The notes under the pieces are model-generated. The model was not told where the DNA came from. It worked only from the letters and a program-made list of their open reading frames with translations, and made no database searches. Positions 45,188 through 55,056 of a stretch of 64,000 nt of DNA are shown in pieces. This DNA comes from Euglena gracilis (Eukaryota > Euglenida > Euglenophyceae > Euglenales), in contig CP154957.1 in the NCBI GenBank assembly GCA_039621445.1, forward strand, positions 19,794,714 to 19,858,713, given 5' to 3'. Position 1 is the stretch's first letter, and the number at the start of each line of letters is the position of its first letter. The position numbers and the translations under genes were made by a program.

Positions 45188-45357
45188 CGAAGTCAAACTT
45201 TGATAATTGACTTTTGAGTTGATATTCGTCTGGTTCGTGTCCTTCTGGATATTGAATTGATATTGAATTCTTTTTGACTCTGTTCCTTTCTTCTATGTGT
45301 CGAAGGGCAAGTTAAGAATCAGCCAAGTCCGGCGACAAAGGCACTAAGCGGGACGTC
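45188..45357 (-). other. DIRS-A 5' leader and 5' end
   Basis: This matches the leader of element B at about 49682-49865: both have TTGATAATTG- or TGATAATTGGC-like sequence, GTTCCTTTCTTCT, GTGTCGAAGGGCAA and GGCACTAAGCGGGAC. After GCGGGAC the A leader is joined to the 3' arm of element B, so A follows B head-to-tail on the minus strand. Confidence 0.75.
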
Positions 45358-45780
45358 TCGTACTCCCTCGAGGAAAACCGACAAGGGAGGAAGGGACACC
45401 GAGGGCGAAGCACAAAGACCTTGTGAGGCCATGCCTTGCTCGCCGGCGGTGTTGTTTGGATTGTTTGGGTGCGTTGGGTTAGGAGGTCCCGCTTAGTGCC
45501 GCCTCGCCGGAGTTGGCTGACGATGCTGCTCCGACTTGGCGACGTGGCTTCTTGTCCCTGGGGGGTGTCCCCCCCCTCCCCCCGCCCTGGCCCCCACTCT
45601 CTGACCGAGGGCTTTTGAACACAAATTTTGTTTTACCGGTGGGGGGGTCGGGCTCACAAGGTCTTTGTGCTTCGCCCTCGGTGTCCCTTCCTCCCTTGTC
45701 GGTTTTCCTCGAGGGAGTACGAGACACCTCGGGCTCCGCACTTTGCCCTTGTGAGGCCAGATTGTGCACTGAAATTAGGG
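45358..45780. repeat. DIRS-B 3' terminal repeat and internal complementary region
   Basis: The arms 45358-45425 and 45654-45722 are a perfect inverted repeat of about 68 bp (left arm starts TACTCCCTCGAGGAAAACC; right arm ends with its complement). They enclose about 230 bp that hold the inverted terminal repeat. The right arm is followed by GACACCTCGGGCTCCGCAC, complementary to the element's far 5' tip. Confidence 0.85.
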
Positions 45781-46700
45781 GGGCCAGGGCATTTTCTAGG
45801 GCACCTTGGGCACCAAGTCTTTGGTAATGGGTTGTAAAAGCTTCCACCCCCCTCCACTGACCAATTTCACAAACTTCCTGGGCAGAAAGGCCCAATTTTT
45901 TGAGTAAACCAACTCCTGCCCCTCTGGTGGAGTGGGCCCCCCACACCTGAGGGGGCACCCCATGTTTGGCCAAAAATTCTTTAGTGATGGAAGCAATGGT
46001 GTCTGTACCTATGGGCTTAAAGGGAGGTTTTAGTGAAATCAGAAGGGGCCCCCCAGGTCTTACGAATGACCTTGTTGCTGCAACATAAGACATCATCAAA
46101 TGAAATGGGCTTATTTTGGGGCATTGTGGAATGGACACAACTCTTTCCCACTTATGGAATTTCTGGCCTTTACGCCTGATCTTGATGTAGGGCGCCTTGC
46201 CCAACACACTGGTGGTTCGTTTGATCCTCTCCAAATCTGAGCTTCTGTATAAACAGAGGATTCGTGAGCAAAAAATAAGTTGTGTGCGCAATGTACAAAT
46301 ATCAGTGGGAAAGAGGGCTCGGGCCAGCCCCAGAGGATTGGGAGGGGATCCCAAAAAGCACCATATTTTTCCAGATTCTGGTTCCAGAGTCTCTTGTAAG
46401 GTGCTAACATGGTGTGGAATCTCAGTCCACCAAACCCAGGAATCAAAAGCATTGCACTGTAGGCATTACGTGCCTGGGACTTGGAAAACTGAAATAACTG
46501 CACTAAAGCGTCAGCCACTTGGTCAGTTGTGGCTTGAGGGGGGGGTACCCCCATTTTTTCCAAGATTACCCATAAAAGCGTAAAAGCGCTTTGATAACGC
46601 TTTAAGCTGGGGTTTCTCCCCAGGAAATCGTCAATGGTTTTATTTTGAATTTGTTTCCCCTCCATGATTTGCCTGAGCAAATCATGCAAAGGAGGGGCCA
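45479..46700 (-). pseudogene. DIRS tyrosine recombinase, frameshifted
   Basis: The N-terminal half (SLKRYQSAFTLLWVILEKMG; ARNAYSAMLLIPG) and the C-terminal catalytic half lie in different frames that meet near 46350 (FWD in one, LFPTDICTLRTQLIFC in the other). The catalytic half has the first Arg in LYRSSDLERIK, the Lys in IRRKGQK, HxxR in AHSTRGA, the GxW of IGQWRG and the nucleophile Tyr in FTTHYQRL. The enzyme would insert the circular DNA by strand exchange without target-site duplication. The reading frame continues into the terminal repeat. Its N-terminal part overlaps the end of the RNase H frame (46602) in a different frame, as in element C. Confidence 0.92.
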
Positions 46701-47884
46701 CCTGGGGGGTGGCATTTTTTCCCCCCTGCAGTTTTTGAACATGCCCATGTAGGGGGTGATTTTCAGACAGGGGGTCCCTGGTACTTTCATCTTTATTAAT
46801 TGGGGCCACCATGTGGCTGAATCCCAAAAGGGAGTGACCATCAAAACTTTGGTCTGGGGAAACATTCTCAATCGTGGGAGAAATTTCTGAATGATTGACC
46901 AAGGGGGGTTTGCATAAAGATCCCCCATGTTGTCCAGGGGACATTGGAGGGCATCCACTGCCCTGGCCTCCCAGTGGGGCCATCTGGCCACAAAATTGGA
47001 CAGTTTTTTGTTGCCAGGGGAGGCAAATAAATCTGTTTCCAAATTTATGAAATCTTTGAAATGCTGCCTTAGCCATTGAAAGAGCTGGGGGTCCAGTGAG
47101 TAATCCCCCCTGTCTGACTCCCACCTGCTTATGGGGTCTGCTAAGCACTCCTGTGAAGGAACCCATTTCACTTGTAGATTTAAATTGTTTTCCATGCACC
47201 ATTTGAAAAACGGCCTTAGAAGGCTGTTGAAAGGGTCTTTTCTGCCCCCCCCTTTTGTCAGGTAATAGTAAATTACCTGATTGTCTACTGAAAGGGACAC
47301 CGTTTCCCCTGGCCTGCTTAGACTTTTCACTGTGCTGATGGCTGCACGTAATTCTTTTACATTGATATGTAAAATGGAGTTTTATCTCCAAAATTCTTGG
47401 ACAATTTCTCCAGTACGAATGTCTAGCCCCCCCCAGGCATGGGTGCTGCTGTCTGAGTGCAACTCCCTGGTTGCGTTTTGGGTGAAGGGTCTGCCCCCCC
47501 AGGTGTCCAGCAGAATTTTTATTTCCCTTAATTGGGCCTTGATTTCCTGGGAAATGGGGTGTTTTGAGTCCCAGGGGGCTGTGGACTTTGCCACCAAAAA
47601 ATTTGCCAGGGTGTCTGTAAAAGCCCTTAAAAAGGGCAGGGCCATTAGATTGCATCTTATTTGGCCCAAAATGGCAGCCAATTGCCTTTTTGACATGTAA
47701 TCTTTTTTCACGATTTTTCCCAGCTCCTTTTTTATAGTTTTGACTTTCTGGGGGGGCACCTGTAGCTTTCCTTCCTGGAAGTTCAGTTGAAAACCCAGAT
47801 GGGTTACTACTTGGGTGGGCTGGAGGGTGGACTTTTTCACATTGATTTTGAACCCAGAATCCAGCAAATCTTTGACAATTGTGT
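46602..47884 (-). pseudogene. DIRS-B RT thumb, RNase H and methyltransferase-like module
   Basis: This frame starts after the shift downstream of YLDD, with NHLNTIVKDLLDSGFKINV, and covers the RT thumb and RNase H: Asp in LHSDSSTHAWG, Glu in NVKELRAAI, Asp in LSVDNQVIYYY, Asp in CLADPISRW. A TAA at about 47382 interrupts RNase H at a position where the A copies have CAA (Gln). The methyltransferase-like module follows: DLFASPGNKKL, the W-rich spacer, LYANPPWSIIQ at about 46900 and VLMVTPFWDS. The frame ends at 46602. Confidence 0.9.
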
Positions 47885-48560
47885 TCAGGTGATTTTGTAA
47901 ATTGTTTGTGTAGGGGCCACCAGCAAAATGTCGTCCAGGTAAACAAACACCTGGATGCCCCTTTTTCTCCACAGCTTTTCGAAAGTTTTCATGACTGACA
48001 TGAAAATTTGGGGCATTACGTTTAGTCCAAAGCAGCCTGTCTGAAATTCCCAGGTCTGCCCCCCCACCTGATGTCTCAAAAAAGGCCTTAGGCCTGGGCT
48101 CACTGGAATATGAAAATAGGCATCCTTTAAATCTATTTTTGCTGCCCAGTGGCCTTTTTCCAAAACTGGAAAAATGTGCTGGATATGATCCAGCTTGAAA
48201 GGTTTTACTTGGAACTGCTGATTTAATTCTCTGCAGTCGCTGATCATTCTCCATTTGGTTGTTCCCCCTTCTGGTTTCGAAATTAGAAACCATGGGATTA
48301 AGTGCTGGGTTTCTGAATCCCAAACTCGTTTTATTGACCCAGTTTTTTCGTAATCCAACAGGATTTTTTCTGCCTGGTTCAGGTCCAGATTGGCTCTGGG
48401 TTTTGGGTGGGTGGACAATTTTGGGGGATTTACCCAGGGGGGTTGAATTCCATTTTTGATCAATTGACATGTTGCTGGGGTGGCATTTTTTGTCCACCAT
48501 TTTAGACTTTTCTGAAGTCTCTGGTACAGGGGGGTGTCTCCCCATTTTTCCTCCATGGAA
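47885..48560 (-). pseudogene. DIRS-B reverse transcriptase fingers and palm
   Basis: From WVNPPKLSTHPKP through LIPWFLISKPEGG, WRMISDCRELNQQ, KIDLKDAYFHIPVS and GCFGLNVMPQIF to the catalytic VYLDDILLV box at about 47925. The frame then runs into TIYKIT and a stop at 47885, because one base is missing relative to the A copies (which read APTHNLLQNHLNT). It is fused in frame with the Gag repeat region upstream, which is consistent with a Gag-Pol fusion. Confidence 0.92.
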
Positions 48561-49715
48561 TTTATTTTCCAAATTAGATGATTTTTGGGGTGCTGGGTGG
48601 GGGGTGTTGGACACTGCACCCCTAGGGATTGAGCATTCTGCAAGGGTTGCTGGGGGGGTGTGCATGCTCTTCTCACAGGCTCTCTGGTCCTCCACTTTGT
48701 CATTGGTGTTGTCATTTGACATACCATAGGGGCCCCTTTTTGGGTATCCCCCTTGTTTTGACTTGCCCCTGCCATGGGCATTGAACAAGAAATGTGAGGG
48801 GGGGTTGCCCCCTTGTCCTCCACTGCCCCTGTGGGGGCATCCTCCTGGGGCTGCTGTAGTTGATTTATATAAGGTTTGCACCTTAGCTTCTGGGGGGCCA
48901 TTTCTGGTCCACCCCTTTGGCCCCCATGGCCTTGTTGACGCATTTGGCCTCCCTGGCCTGATAAATGCTGGCCTCCATGGCCCTGTGAAAACTGGCCGCC
49001 CTGGCCCTGTGAAAATTGGCCGCCCTGGCCTTGTGAAAACCGGCCAGCATGGCCCTGCACTTCTTGGCCACCATGGCCGTGCACATGAAATTGAACAGAA
49101 TTCTGGCCCATATGGCCTTGGTCTCCCCTCCATGGGGCTGTTCTTGACCTTGGTCTCCAGCTCCACTGGAAATCTGGGGGGGCTGCTGTGCCCCCCCTGC
49201 TTCCCCTTGGGAGGGGTTGTTGCGTTAGAAAAATTGGGGGGATTTGACAGACCTTTCCTCCCCCTTCCTGTGGGGAGATGCTTGTGGAATTGGCCTCCAT
49301 GGCCACCACCTTGTCCTTGATTCCATCTCCTGGCAGCTGGTTGGGCTTGTGGGACATGCCCCTGGAATCCTTTGGGTTTCTGTTGTCCCATCTGGCTTGA
49401 TTTTGGGGCCCCAATGCCCAGATGTTTCTGCCCGTATTGGGCTGGGGGTTCCTTCCTCGTTCTGGTCTTTCTGACCACTGTGGTCCACAGTCCCTGGCCG
49501 TCACTGGGTGGGGGTTTTTTCTGGGAATTTTTTGATGAAGGGATCTGGGGGGAAGGGACGGCCACGGTTCGCCACGTTCTGTCCGCATCTCCAGTTTCTC
49601 CAGCTGCTGCGGCGACTGCTGCTCCAGGTAGTCCACGTCGAGTGTTTGATGCCAATTTCTTCTCCACAGCATTGTTCATTGAAGTCAGATTTGAAATTGA
49701 TAATTGGCTTGTCAA
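48561..49715 (-). pseudogene. DIRS-B Gag-like protein with GQGGQF repeats
   Basis: Two frames contribute. The N-terminal part from about 49680 (MNNAVEKKLASN, then QGLWTTVVRK and RWNQGQGGGHGGQFHK) matches the A-family units. Further on the other frame shows a true peptide repeat, GQGGQFSQ-like, about eight times between 49090 and 48920, encoded by CCTTGGCC/CCCTGGCC-type steps, and it continues in frame into RT. A frame change therefore lies at about 49100-49300. The composition (Gly, Gln, Pro, Lys, Arg) fits a nucleic-acid-binding structural protein. No zinc knuckle is seen. Confidence 0.75.
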
Positions 49716-49965
49716 TTGACACTCGTCAGGTTCGTGTCTTTCTGGATATTCTTATTCTGTTGACTTCTCATCTTGGTTCTCCTTCGTTCGAGACTCTGTT
49801 CCTTTCTTCTGGGTGTCGAAGGGCAAAGTAAGAATCAGCCAACTCCGGCGAAAAAAGGCACTAAGCGGGACCCCCTAACCCAACGCACCCAAACAATCCA
49901 AACAACACCGCCGGCGAGCAAGGCATGGCCTCGCAAGGGCAAAGTGCGGAGCCCGAGGTGTCCTA
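49716..49965 (-). repeat. DIRS-B 5' leader and inverted terminal repeat
   Basis: The leader (49716-49832) matches the A leader. The block 49833-49933 (AGCCAACTCCGGCG, GGCACTAAGCGGGACCCC, CTAACCCAACGCACCC, CGCCGGCGAGCAAGGCATGG) is the inverted copy of 45428-45520. The copies differ by a short A run (GGCGAAAAAAGGC) present only here. Confidence 0.8.
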
Positions 49966-49990
49966 ACCCAGCGCAGCGACCAAACCAGTA

Positions 49991-50277
49991 GTCCCGGGGA
50001 AACCCATGACCAGGGACGGAGGGACCTCACTTGCGAAGCACAAAGGCAAGATGGGACCTGTCTTTCCTCGCCGGCTATTGTTGTTTGTGTTTTTTGCTCC
50101 GCGTCTTCCCCTTACTGCTTGGTCGTCGTCGGCAGTTGGCTGGATCGGTAAACCGGAACCTGGTGGACCCCCCCCCTGGGTGGACCTTTTTTGGGGAGGG
50201 GGGGGTGGGCCCATCTTGCCTTTGTGCTTCGCAAGTGAGGTCCCTCCGTCCCTGGTCATGGGTTTCCCCGGGACTAC
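49991..50277. repeat. DIRS-C 3' inverted repeat pair
   Basis: Arms at about 49996-50055 and 50210-50276 are perfectly complementary over roughly 60 bp (left arm GGGAAACCCATGACCAGGG, then GACCTCACTTGCGAAGCAC) and enclose about 155 bp. The position, directly after the recombinase, and the size match the arm pair of element B, though the sequence shares only the GCGAAGCACAAAG core. Confidence 0.85.
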
Positions 50278-51300
50278 TGGACCCCCCTTGCTCCGCACTT
50301 TGGCTCGATGGGACTCTGTGCACCCCAAAGCTTTTTCCAACCAACTGTTTTGCCAACGAATCTCCAGCAGCCTTTGCTGCACCCAATCTGAGGTAATGTT
50401 TGGCAAAAGCCTCTGTATTTTTTTTTTTTTTTAACTCACACACCATTTCTGACGATAAACCCAAAGACTTGTACATTTTTACTGCTGCCCCCCTGGTGCT
50501 GTGAGCCCCAAAAAATGATGTGGGTACCCCCAACTGGGTCAGCAGATTCTTTGTGATCCTACCCAAACTGTTTGAAGTCAGTGGTGCATATGGGGGATTT
50601 AATGATAAAAACATGGCCCCCCCCTGCACACCCTGGGAGGCAGTCAAAGACACCAACCTGCACAATAAAGCAGTGGGACATACAGTCTGCAGAGATTTTG
50701 GCAATGTCATGAGCTGTTCGAATCTGGCTCTCAGCTGGCCTTTACGCCTCAGCTTGATGAAGAAATTGTTTCCCATAATTGACTTTGATCTTTGTAGTCT
50801 TTGCAAATCTATTGACCTGCATAAGTGAAACAGGCGCAGGGACAGAATGGTTCTGTCACGAATCTCCTGGATACTATCCCAGTTGAGGGGGGTTGCAAGG
50901 AGTTTCTGAATGACATCCTTAGCATCCCAGAATGTGGAATATTTTTCCCCTGCAGAAGCCCACAGAAGTTTTGCTTTTTTGATGAGAGGGGAAAACCTCA
51001 CAGCCTCCCACCCAGGAATCAACAACACAGCACTGTAAGCATTTCTTGCTTGATGAGGGGAGTCCTGGGCCAGTTTCAAAATCCAGCTGGCTGTCTCATC
51101 CACTGTCATCAAAGGGGGTTGCACCCCTCCCTGCACACACAAACTCCACAGAGCCTGAAATCCTTTTTCATACCTGTTCAAACTTTTCAGACTGTTCAAA
51201 TACAATGTGATATTTTCAGGTGGAACTTGTTTTCTTTGTAAACCCTCCCTGATAACAGCACACAGAGGAGGGGCCATCTGGTGGGGGGCATGATCTCCCC
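50075..51300 (-). pseudogene. DIRS-C tyrosine recombinase with homopolymer-disrupted active site
   Basis: One frame carries the whole enzyme: SLNRYEKGFQALWSLC, ARNAYSAVLLIPGWE, the first Arg in HLCRSIDLQRLQ, Lys in LRRKGQL, HxxR in AHSTRGAAV and Tyr in FAKHYLRL. The GxW step expected before the nucleophile (GQW in element B) is replaced by a Lys run, because a stretch of about 17 T at 50418-50434 (A on the coding strand) sits there. This would damage the active site unless it is a sequencing error. The reading frame begins inside the RNase H/methyltransferase frame, which ends at 51196, giving about 100 bp of overlap. Confidence 0.9.
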
Positions 51301-52540
51301 CAGGTAGTTTTGGAACAACCCCCATTGAGGTTGAATCTGAATCACAGGGCTCTTTCTTACGATCATTCTTGTTAACAGGGGCCACCACACACTCCCAACC
51401 CAGAATGGAACCACCATCAGACAAGTCAGCTGAGGGTTGTTCCTCAATCTCACCAACCATGGTAAGATTAATGTCCAGGGGGGGTTTGCATAAACCTCCC
51501 CAAATTTTTCCAGTGGGCACTCCAGGGCATTCACAGCTATGGCCTGGTGATGAGGCCATCTGCTGACAAACTGTGGCAGTTGTGCGTTTCCTGGGCTGGC
51601 AAACATGTCCACTTTGGGGAAAAAATTGTTTGAGGAGAAAATTCTCAAGATGTGCAGAAACACAGACTTTTTTAGGGTGTAGTCCCCCCTGTCCTTTTCC
51701 CACCTTGAAATGCCATCTGCTAGCATGTCTTCTGACTTGACCCAGTTTGGAATCACATTTACTTGGTTTATGTGACACCACTGCAAAAAGGGTCTCAAAA
51801 TTGTGTTGAAGGGGGATTTCCTTCCCCCCCCTTTTCTTAAGTAGCTGTAAGCTACTTGATTGTCTACTGTTAGCAGGACATTTTCCCCTGACTTTGCTAA
51901 ACTTTTTGTAGCTGCCACAGCTGCTTTTAATTCCTTGATGTTTATGTGCAGGCCCATTTCTGATCTCCAGAACTCTTGAACTTTTTGACCAGTGGTCAGG
52001 TCCAGAGCCCCCCACCCTTGAGTGGAGGAGTCTGAATGAATTTCTCTCACAGGACATTTGTTTTGAAATTTTCTTCCCTCCCAGGACCTTAATAAGTTTC
52101 CTACTTCTAGAACCTGCTGTTTGACATCTTTGGGAATGGGGATTTTCTGGTCCCAACCCATCCTGGTGTGCTGGTCTGTGAATTGTACCAGTTTGTCTGT
52201 GAAAGCCCTCAGGCAAGGGAGGGCTGTGAGGAAACTTCTCAGCTGCCCCAAAATTGCAGCTGCCTTCCTGCAGGACATGTTGTCTTGGGTGACAAATTTT
52301 CCCAACTCTTTTCTGATACATTTTAGTTTTGCTGAGGGCACCAGCAAACAACCATTTTTTAGATCCACTGAAAATCCCAGATATTGAACTGCTTGTGTTG
52401 GGGTGGTCTGTGACTTTTTGAAGTTGATGGTCATACCACTGTCTTTCAGATCCTGCAACAGAACTTTTGTTTGGTTTTTTTCCAAAGCCTTTGATTTTGC
52501 TACCAGAAGAATGTCGTCCAGATAAAACAGCTGCTGCCCA
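51196..52540 (-). CDS. DIRS-C RT C-terminal part, RNase H and methyltransferase-like module
   Basis: The sequence begins at LFYLDDILLVAKSKALEK (catalytic box at about 52520) and runs open to 51196. It covers the RT thumb (MTINFKKSQTTPTQAVQYLG), RNase H with all four acidic residues (HSDSSTQGWGALD; NIKELKAAV; LTVDNQVAYSYL; EDMLADGISRW), and the methyltransferase-like module (VDMFASPGNAQLPQF; EVYANPPWTLILPW at about 51480; CLMVVPFW). It is the best-preserved DIRS reading frame in the window, with no internal stop. The first two thirds of RT are missing, so the element is dead. Confidence 0.92.
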
Positions 52541-52547
52541 ATGCCAG

Positions 52548-52692
52548 CTGCGCTCTCTGTCCGTGCTGCAGCTCTCAGCCGCCCTGTTCCAAGCTGGGGG
52601 ACAGGATGAGGCCATTCCTATTGGGTCAAAGACGCAAACGCGGCAGTCTGCAAACAATGTTGCTCGAAGCGATGAAGTGCCCCTCTTACCAG
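52548..52692 (+). CDS. Host gene exon a (partial gene), unrecognised
   Basis: An open GC-rich segment starts after AATGCCAG (3' splice-like) and ends ACCAG/GTGTGG. It encodes a segment from LRSLSVLQLSAALFQ to DEVPLLP and leaves one base of a split codon (phase 1). The next candidate exon begins with two bases that complete a Gly codon. Upstream is the cut edge of DIRS element C, so any earlier exons are outside or to the left of the inserted elements. No domain is recognised. Confidence 0.45.
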
Positions 52693-53317
52693 GTGTGGTG
52701 CGCCGTCAACATCATGTTGTTGGTTTGTTATTGGTGCCGTTTAACTGGCTTGTTGGTGTATGCTATTTTCCCCATTTATTTTCCTCTTGAGAGTGCAAAA
52801 TTTCGTTTACACCCATCAAAAAAAAAGAAAACAAGAATTCTTATGCTGTTCTTTGTGGACAAATTTCATCCAATTTGTTGGAAAAATGTGTGTTAATGTG
52901 GTGCCATTTTTGTCGGCAGAGAGTTTGGGGGGTGGCATTCTCGAAGGTTCTTCATCTTTTATCAATATGTTTGATTTCCCAATGCACATTGTACCAGCGT
53001 TTTCAGAGATGCTGGGAGTTCATGGATATTACCAGGGGGGAAACACAAACAAGCCTTTTCTTGCGGGTTTTCCCTCCAGATATTTTTGGAAAAATTTGAT
53101 TATGAAACATTCCTCATTTGGGCCCCGATTTTCCCTGAGATCAAAGATTTTTTGTCATTTTTTTTGCATTTTTTTGATGAAAAAAAATGCTTTTATGCAA
53201 AATGAAAAATACAGTGTGCCAAAAGAGTTGTTACATCCCTCCAAGTTTGTGGGTGGGTAAACCCCTGCCCCATTTACACTGACGGGTCGGTGTGTCACTT
53301 TCACATTTCTCGAAATC

Positions 53318-53645
53318 CCGGTATAAATGGGTCAAGATGCTCGACTGAGGGGGGGGGGACGAAGCGACGTTTATGCGCCCCCGTTTCGTCGTCATCTCCC
53401 CATGCAACAAAGTCCATCTGTTCACATTTTTCCAGAAAGTCGACGCTGGGTTGGGCTTGAGCGCTCTTTTTGTGTTTATTGCGGCCTCCTTTTGCTTTGT
53501 TGTATTTTTCCTTGGTGTGCACCAGGTGCAAGAGAGGGGGTCGGTATAACTGGATTTCTGCTTTTATCCCAGGTCGGTATAAATGGATTTCATCTGATTT
53601 TCCGGGGGGGGGGGTCGGTATAAACGGGGTGTTGGTCTAAATGGG
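53318..53645. repeat. GGTCGGTATAAA(T/C/A)GG motif cluster
   Basis: The motif or a close variant occurs at about 53318, 53549, 53573 and 53612, each next to a run of G. A related GGTCGATATAACCC lies at about 62170. No function is known. Confidence 0.6.
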
Positions 53646-53877
53646 AGGGGGAGTTCTCAACCCCAAGTACCAAAGCCTTCGTTAGCCCATGGGCTGTGGT
53701 GATGGTGTGTGCACACTAGCATGGCCCTGTCCCACACAGCGACACCCCAGCCAGCTCTGCCACAGGGCTTTGCGCAAATCTGAGGCCAGTTGCGGGAGAG
53801 CAAAATTTTTCAATTTGTGACCCTGTTCGTTTGCCTCTCAAACCCCAGCCCAGGCAAGGGGGCAAGCAGGCAAGGAC

Positions 53878-54000
53878 AGCCACCGGATCCCACCGGATCC
53901 CACCGGATCCCGCCGGGGATTTTTTGACCATTTGACTAGTTGGTTCCCACCGAACCCCACCGGGTCCCACCAGACCCCACCGGATCCCACGGAGATTTTT
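53878..54000. repeat. CCCACCGGATC short tandem repeats, cluster 1
   Basis: About seven 10-11 bp units (CACCGGATCC, CACCGAACCC, CACCGGGTCC, CACCAGACCC) in two groups separated by a T-rich spacer. No coding potential is apparent. Confidence 0.75.
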
Positions 54001-54407
54001 TTCCCCATGCACAGATCTTTCTTCTGGATTTATGGCCCCAAAGTCTCTTGCTGCAAAGAAGGATACACAACAATGGGTTGCCTTTTTTTAAAAAAAAGAC
54101 TCTTTCCTTCAGGTCAAAAAAATTGCAGGATATGATTTGTGATGGCAAATATTTGGTGGCCATTGGGGTGGATGAAACCGACGACCCTAGGGTGAGCAAT
54201 AAGTACATCACATCATGTGGTGATGCAAAAGATCCATTAAACAGAGCCAAAAGGTGATTCATGTGGGACAACAAAAGAGGCCAAGACCTTGACCCTGGGG
54301 GGCCATGCATGTGGTCATGTTGTGCACCCACTGCATGATGCAACAAGAATATCTGGTCAGAAAAACACCATGTTGCACGTGTTTTTTTCCCGGTCCCCCC
54401 CCCCAAG

Positions 54408-54478
54408 GCAACCCACCGGAACCCCACCGGAACCCCACCGGATCCCACCGAATCTCACCGGATCCCACCGGACCCGAG
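54408..54478. repeat. CCCACCGGATC short tandem repeats, cluster 2
   Basis: Six or seven units of the same 10-11 bp motif, in the same orientation as cluster 1 and about 500 bp away. Confidence 0.75.
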
Positions 54479-54919
54479 ACCAAAAAACCGGGATGACTGT
54501 CCTTGCCTGGGGGCAAGAGGTGGTCAACGCTGATTTTGGTCCCAGCTTTCGACAACACATGCTGATACCCCCCCCCCAACATTATTTCTGATTTTTTCTC
54601 TCATGTAGTAAGTCCACGAGGAAAGAGTCAGGAAGGCCGTGATTTCGACCATGACAGGGTTTTCGGGTTTAATTTGTCAGTGTGGTCACTGCTGAGTTAA
54701 TCTGGAATGTGAACCAAATTGTCGCTTTGCAAAATCCCATCTTAAGTCGTTGAGGACCCTTGAGTTGAGTTGCTTTCTGAATTTATGTTTTTCCCAAAAA
54801 GGAAGTTGCTGAAAGGTGTATTTTTTGTTCTGGACCTCTTTTCAAAGCAGCATCCCACATATTTGCATGCCAGTTTCTTCAACAATTGCCCGGCGATGCC
54901 ATTTCCCTCGGGGGTTCAG

Positions 54920-55056
54920 GGGAGCCACAGGTTGCGGCCCCGATACTGGAGGGCACGTTGGCGGCGTTGCGCGACACCCTGCGGGCCCATGCCCACGAGA
55001 TCGAGGCCATGCTCCGGCACGTGGACAGCGTGGCCTCCGCGCTGCAACGCTCCAAG
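54920..55056 (+). CDS. Host gene exon b, unrecognised helical segment
   Basis: Bounded by CGGGGGTTCAG and AAG/GTGTTG. Two leading bases complete the Gly codon started by exon a. The exon then encodes EPQVAAPILEGTLAALRD and HEIEAMLRHVDSVASALQ and ends exactly after a Lys codon (phase 0). Third positions are strongly G/C, unlike the flanks, which supports real coding. The Leu/Ala pattern suggests a long amphipathic helix or coiled coil. Confidence 0.5.

Larger units (their letters stand above)
45358..49965 (-). mobile_element. DIRS element B, nearly complete
   Basis: On the minus strand the order is 5' inverted terminal repeat, Gag, RT, RNase H, methyltransferase-like module, tyrosine recombinase and 3' inverted terminal repeat with internal complementary sequence. 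This is the DIRS plan: no LTRs, no DDE integrase, no protease. The terminal repeats are complementary (about 45428-45520 against 49833-49933). The 5' tip 49934-49965 is complementary to about 45723-45750, next to the recombinase, as expected for the internal complementary region used to circularise DIRS DNA. Inactivating changes are a frameshift after YLDD, a TAA in RNase H and a frameshift in the recombinase. Confidence 0.93.
49966..52540 (-). mobile_element. DIRS element C, 5'-truncated in RT
   Basis: A second DIRS family, clearly different in sequence from A and B. Present are the end of RT from the YLDD box, RNase H, the methyltransferase-like module, the tyrosine recombinase and the 3' inverted repeats. 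Gag, the RT fingers and the 5' terminal repeat are missing: similarity stops at about 52530-52540, two residues before YLDD. Its 3' end abuts the 5' tip of element B. The truncation edge lies a few bases from a probable host 3' splice site. Confidence 0.9.
52693..54919. other. Proposed intron 1 with repeats
   Basis: No coding sequence is supported in this 2.2 kb stretch. It starts GTGTGG and ends GGGTTCAG. It is AT-rich at first (52740-53230), then holds the GGTCGGTATAAA motif cluster (53318-53645) and two groups of CCCACCGGATC repeats (53878-54000; 54408-54478). Confidence 0.4.

Noticed and set aside
46111-47946. A 611-codon minus-strand frame as one protein
   Set aside because: Only its C-terminal part (recombinase N-terminus) is real. 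The rest is an out-of-frame reading of RT, RNase H and the methyltransferase-like module.
50075-52657. An 860-codon minus-strand frame as one protein
   Set aside because: Only the last part, from about 51300 down, encodes the recombinase. The upstream two thirds is antisense to host sequence or out of frame with the RT/RNase H of element C.
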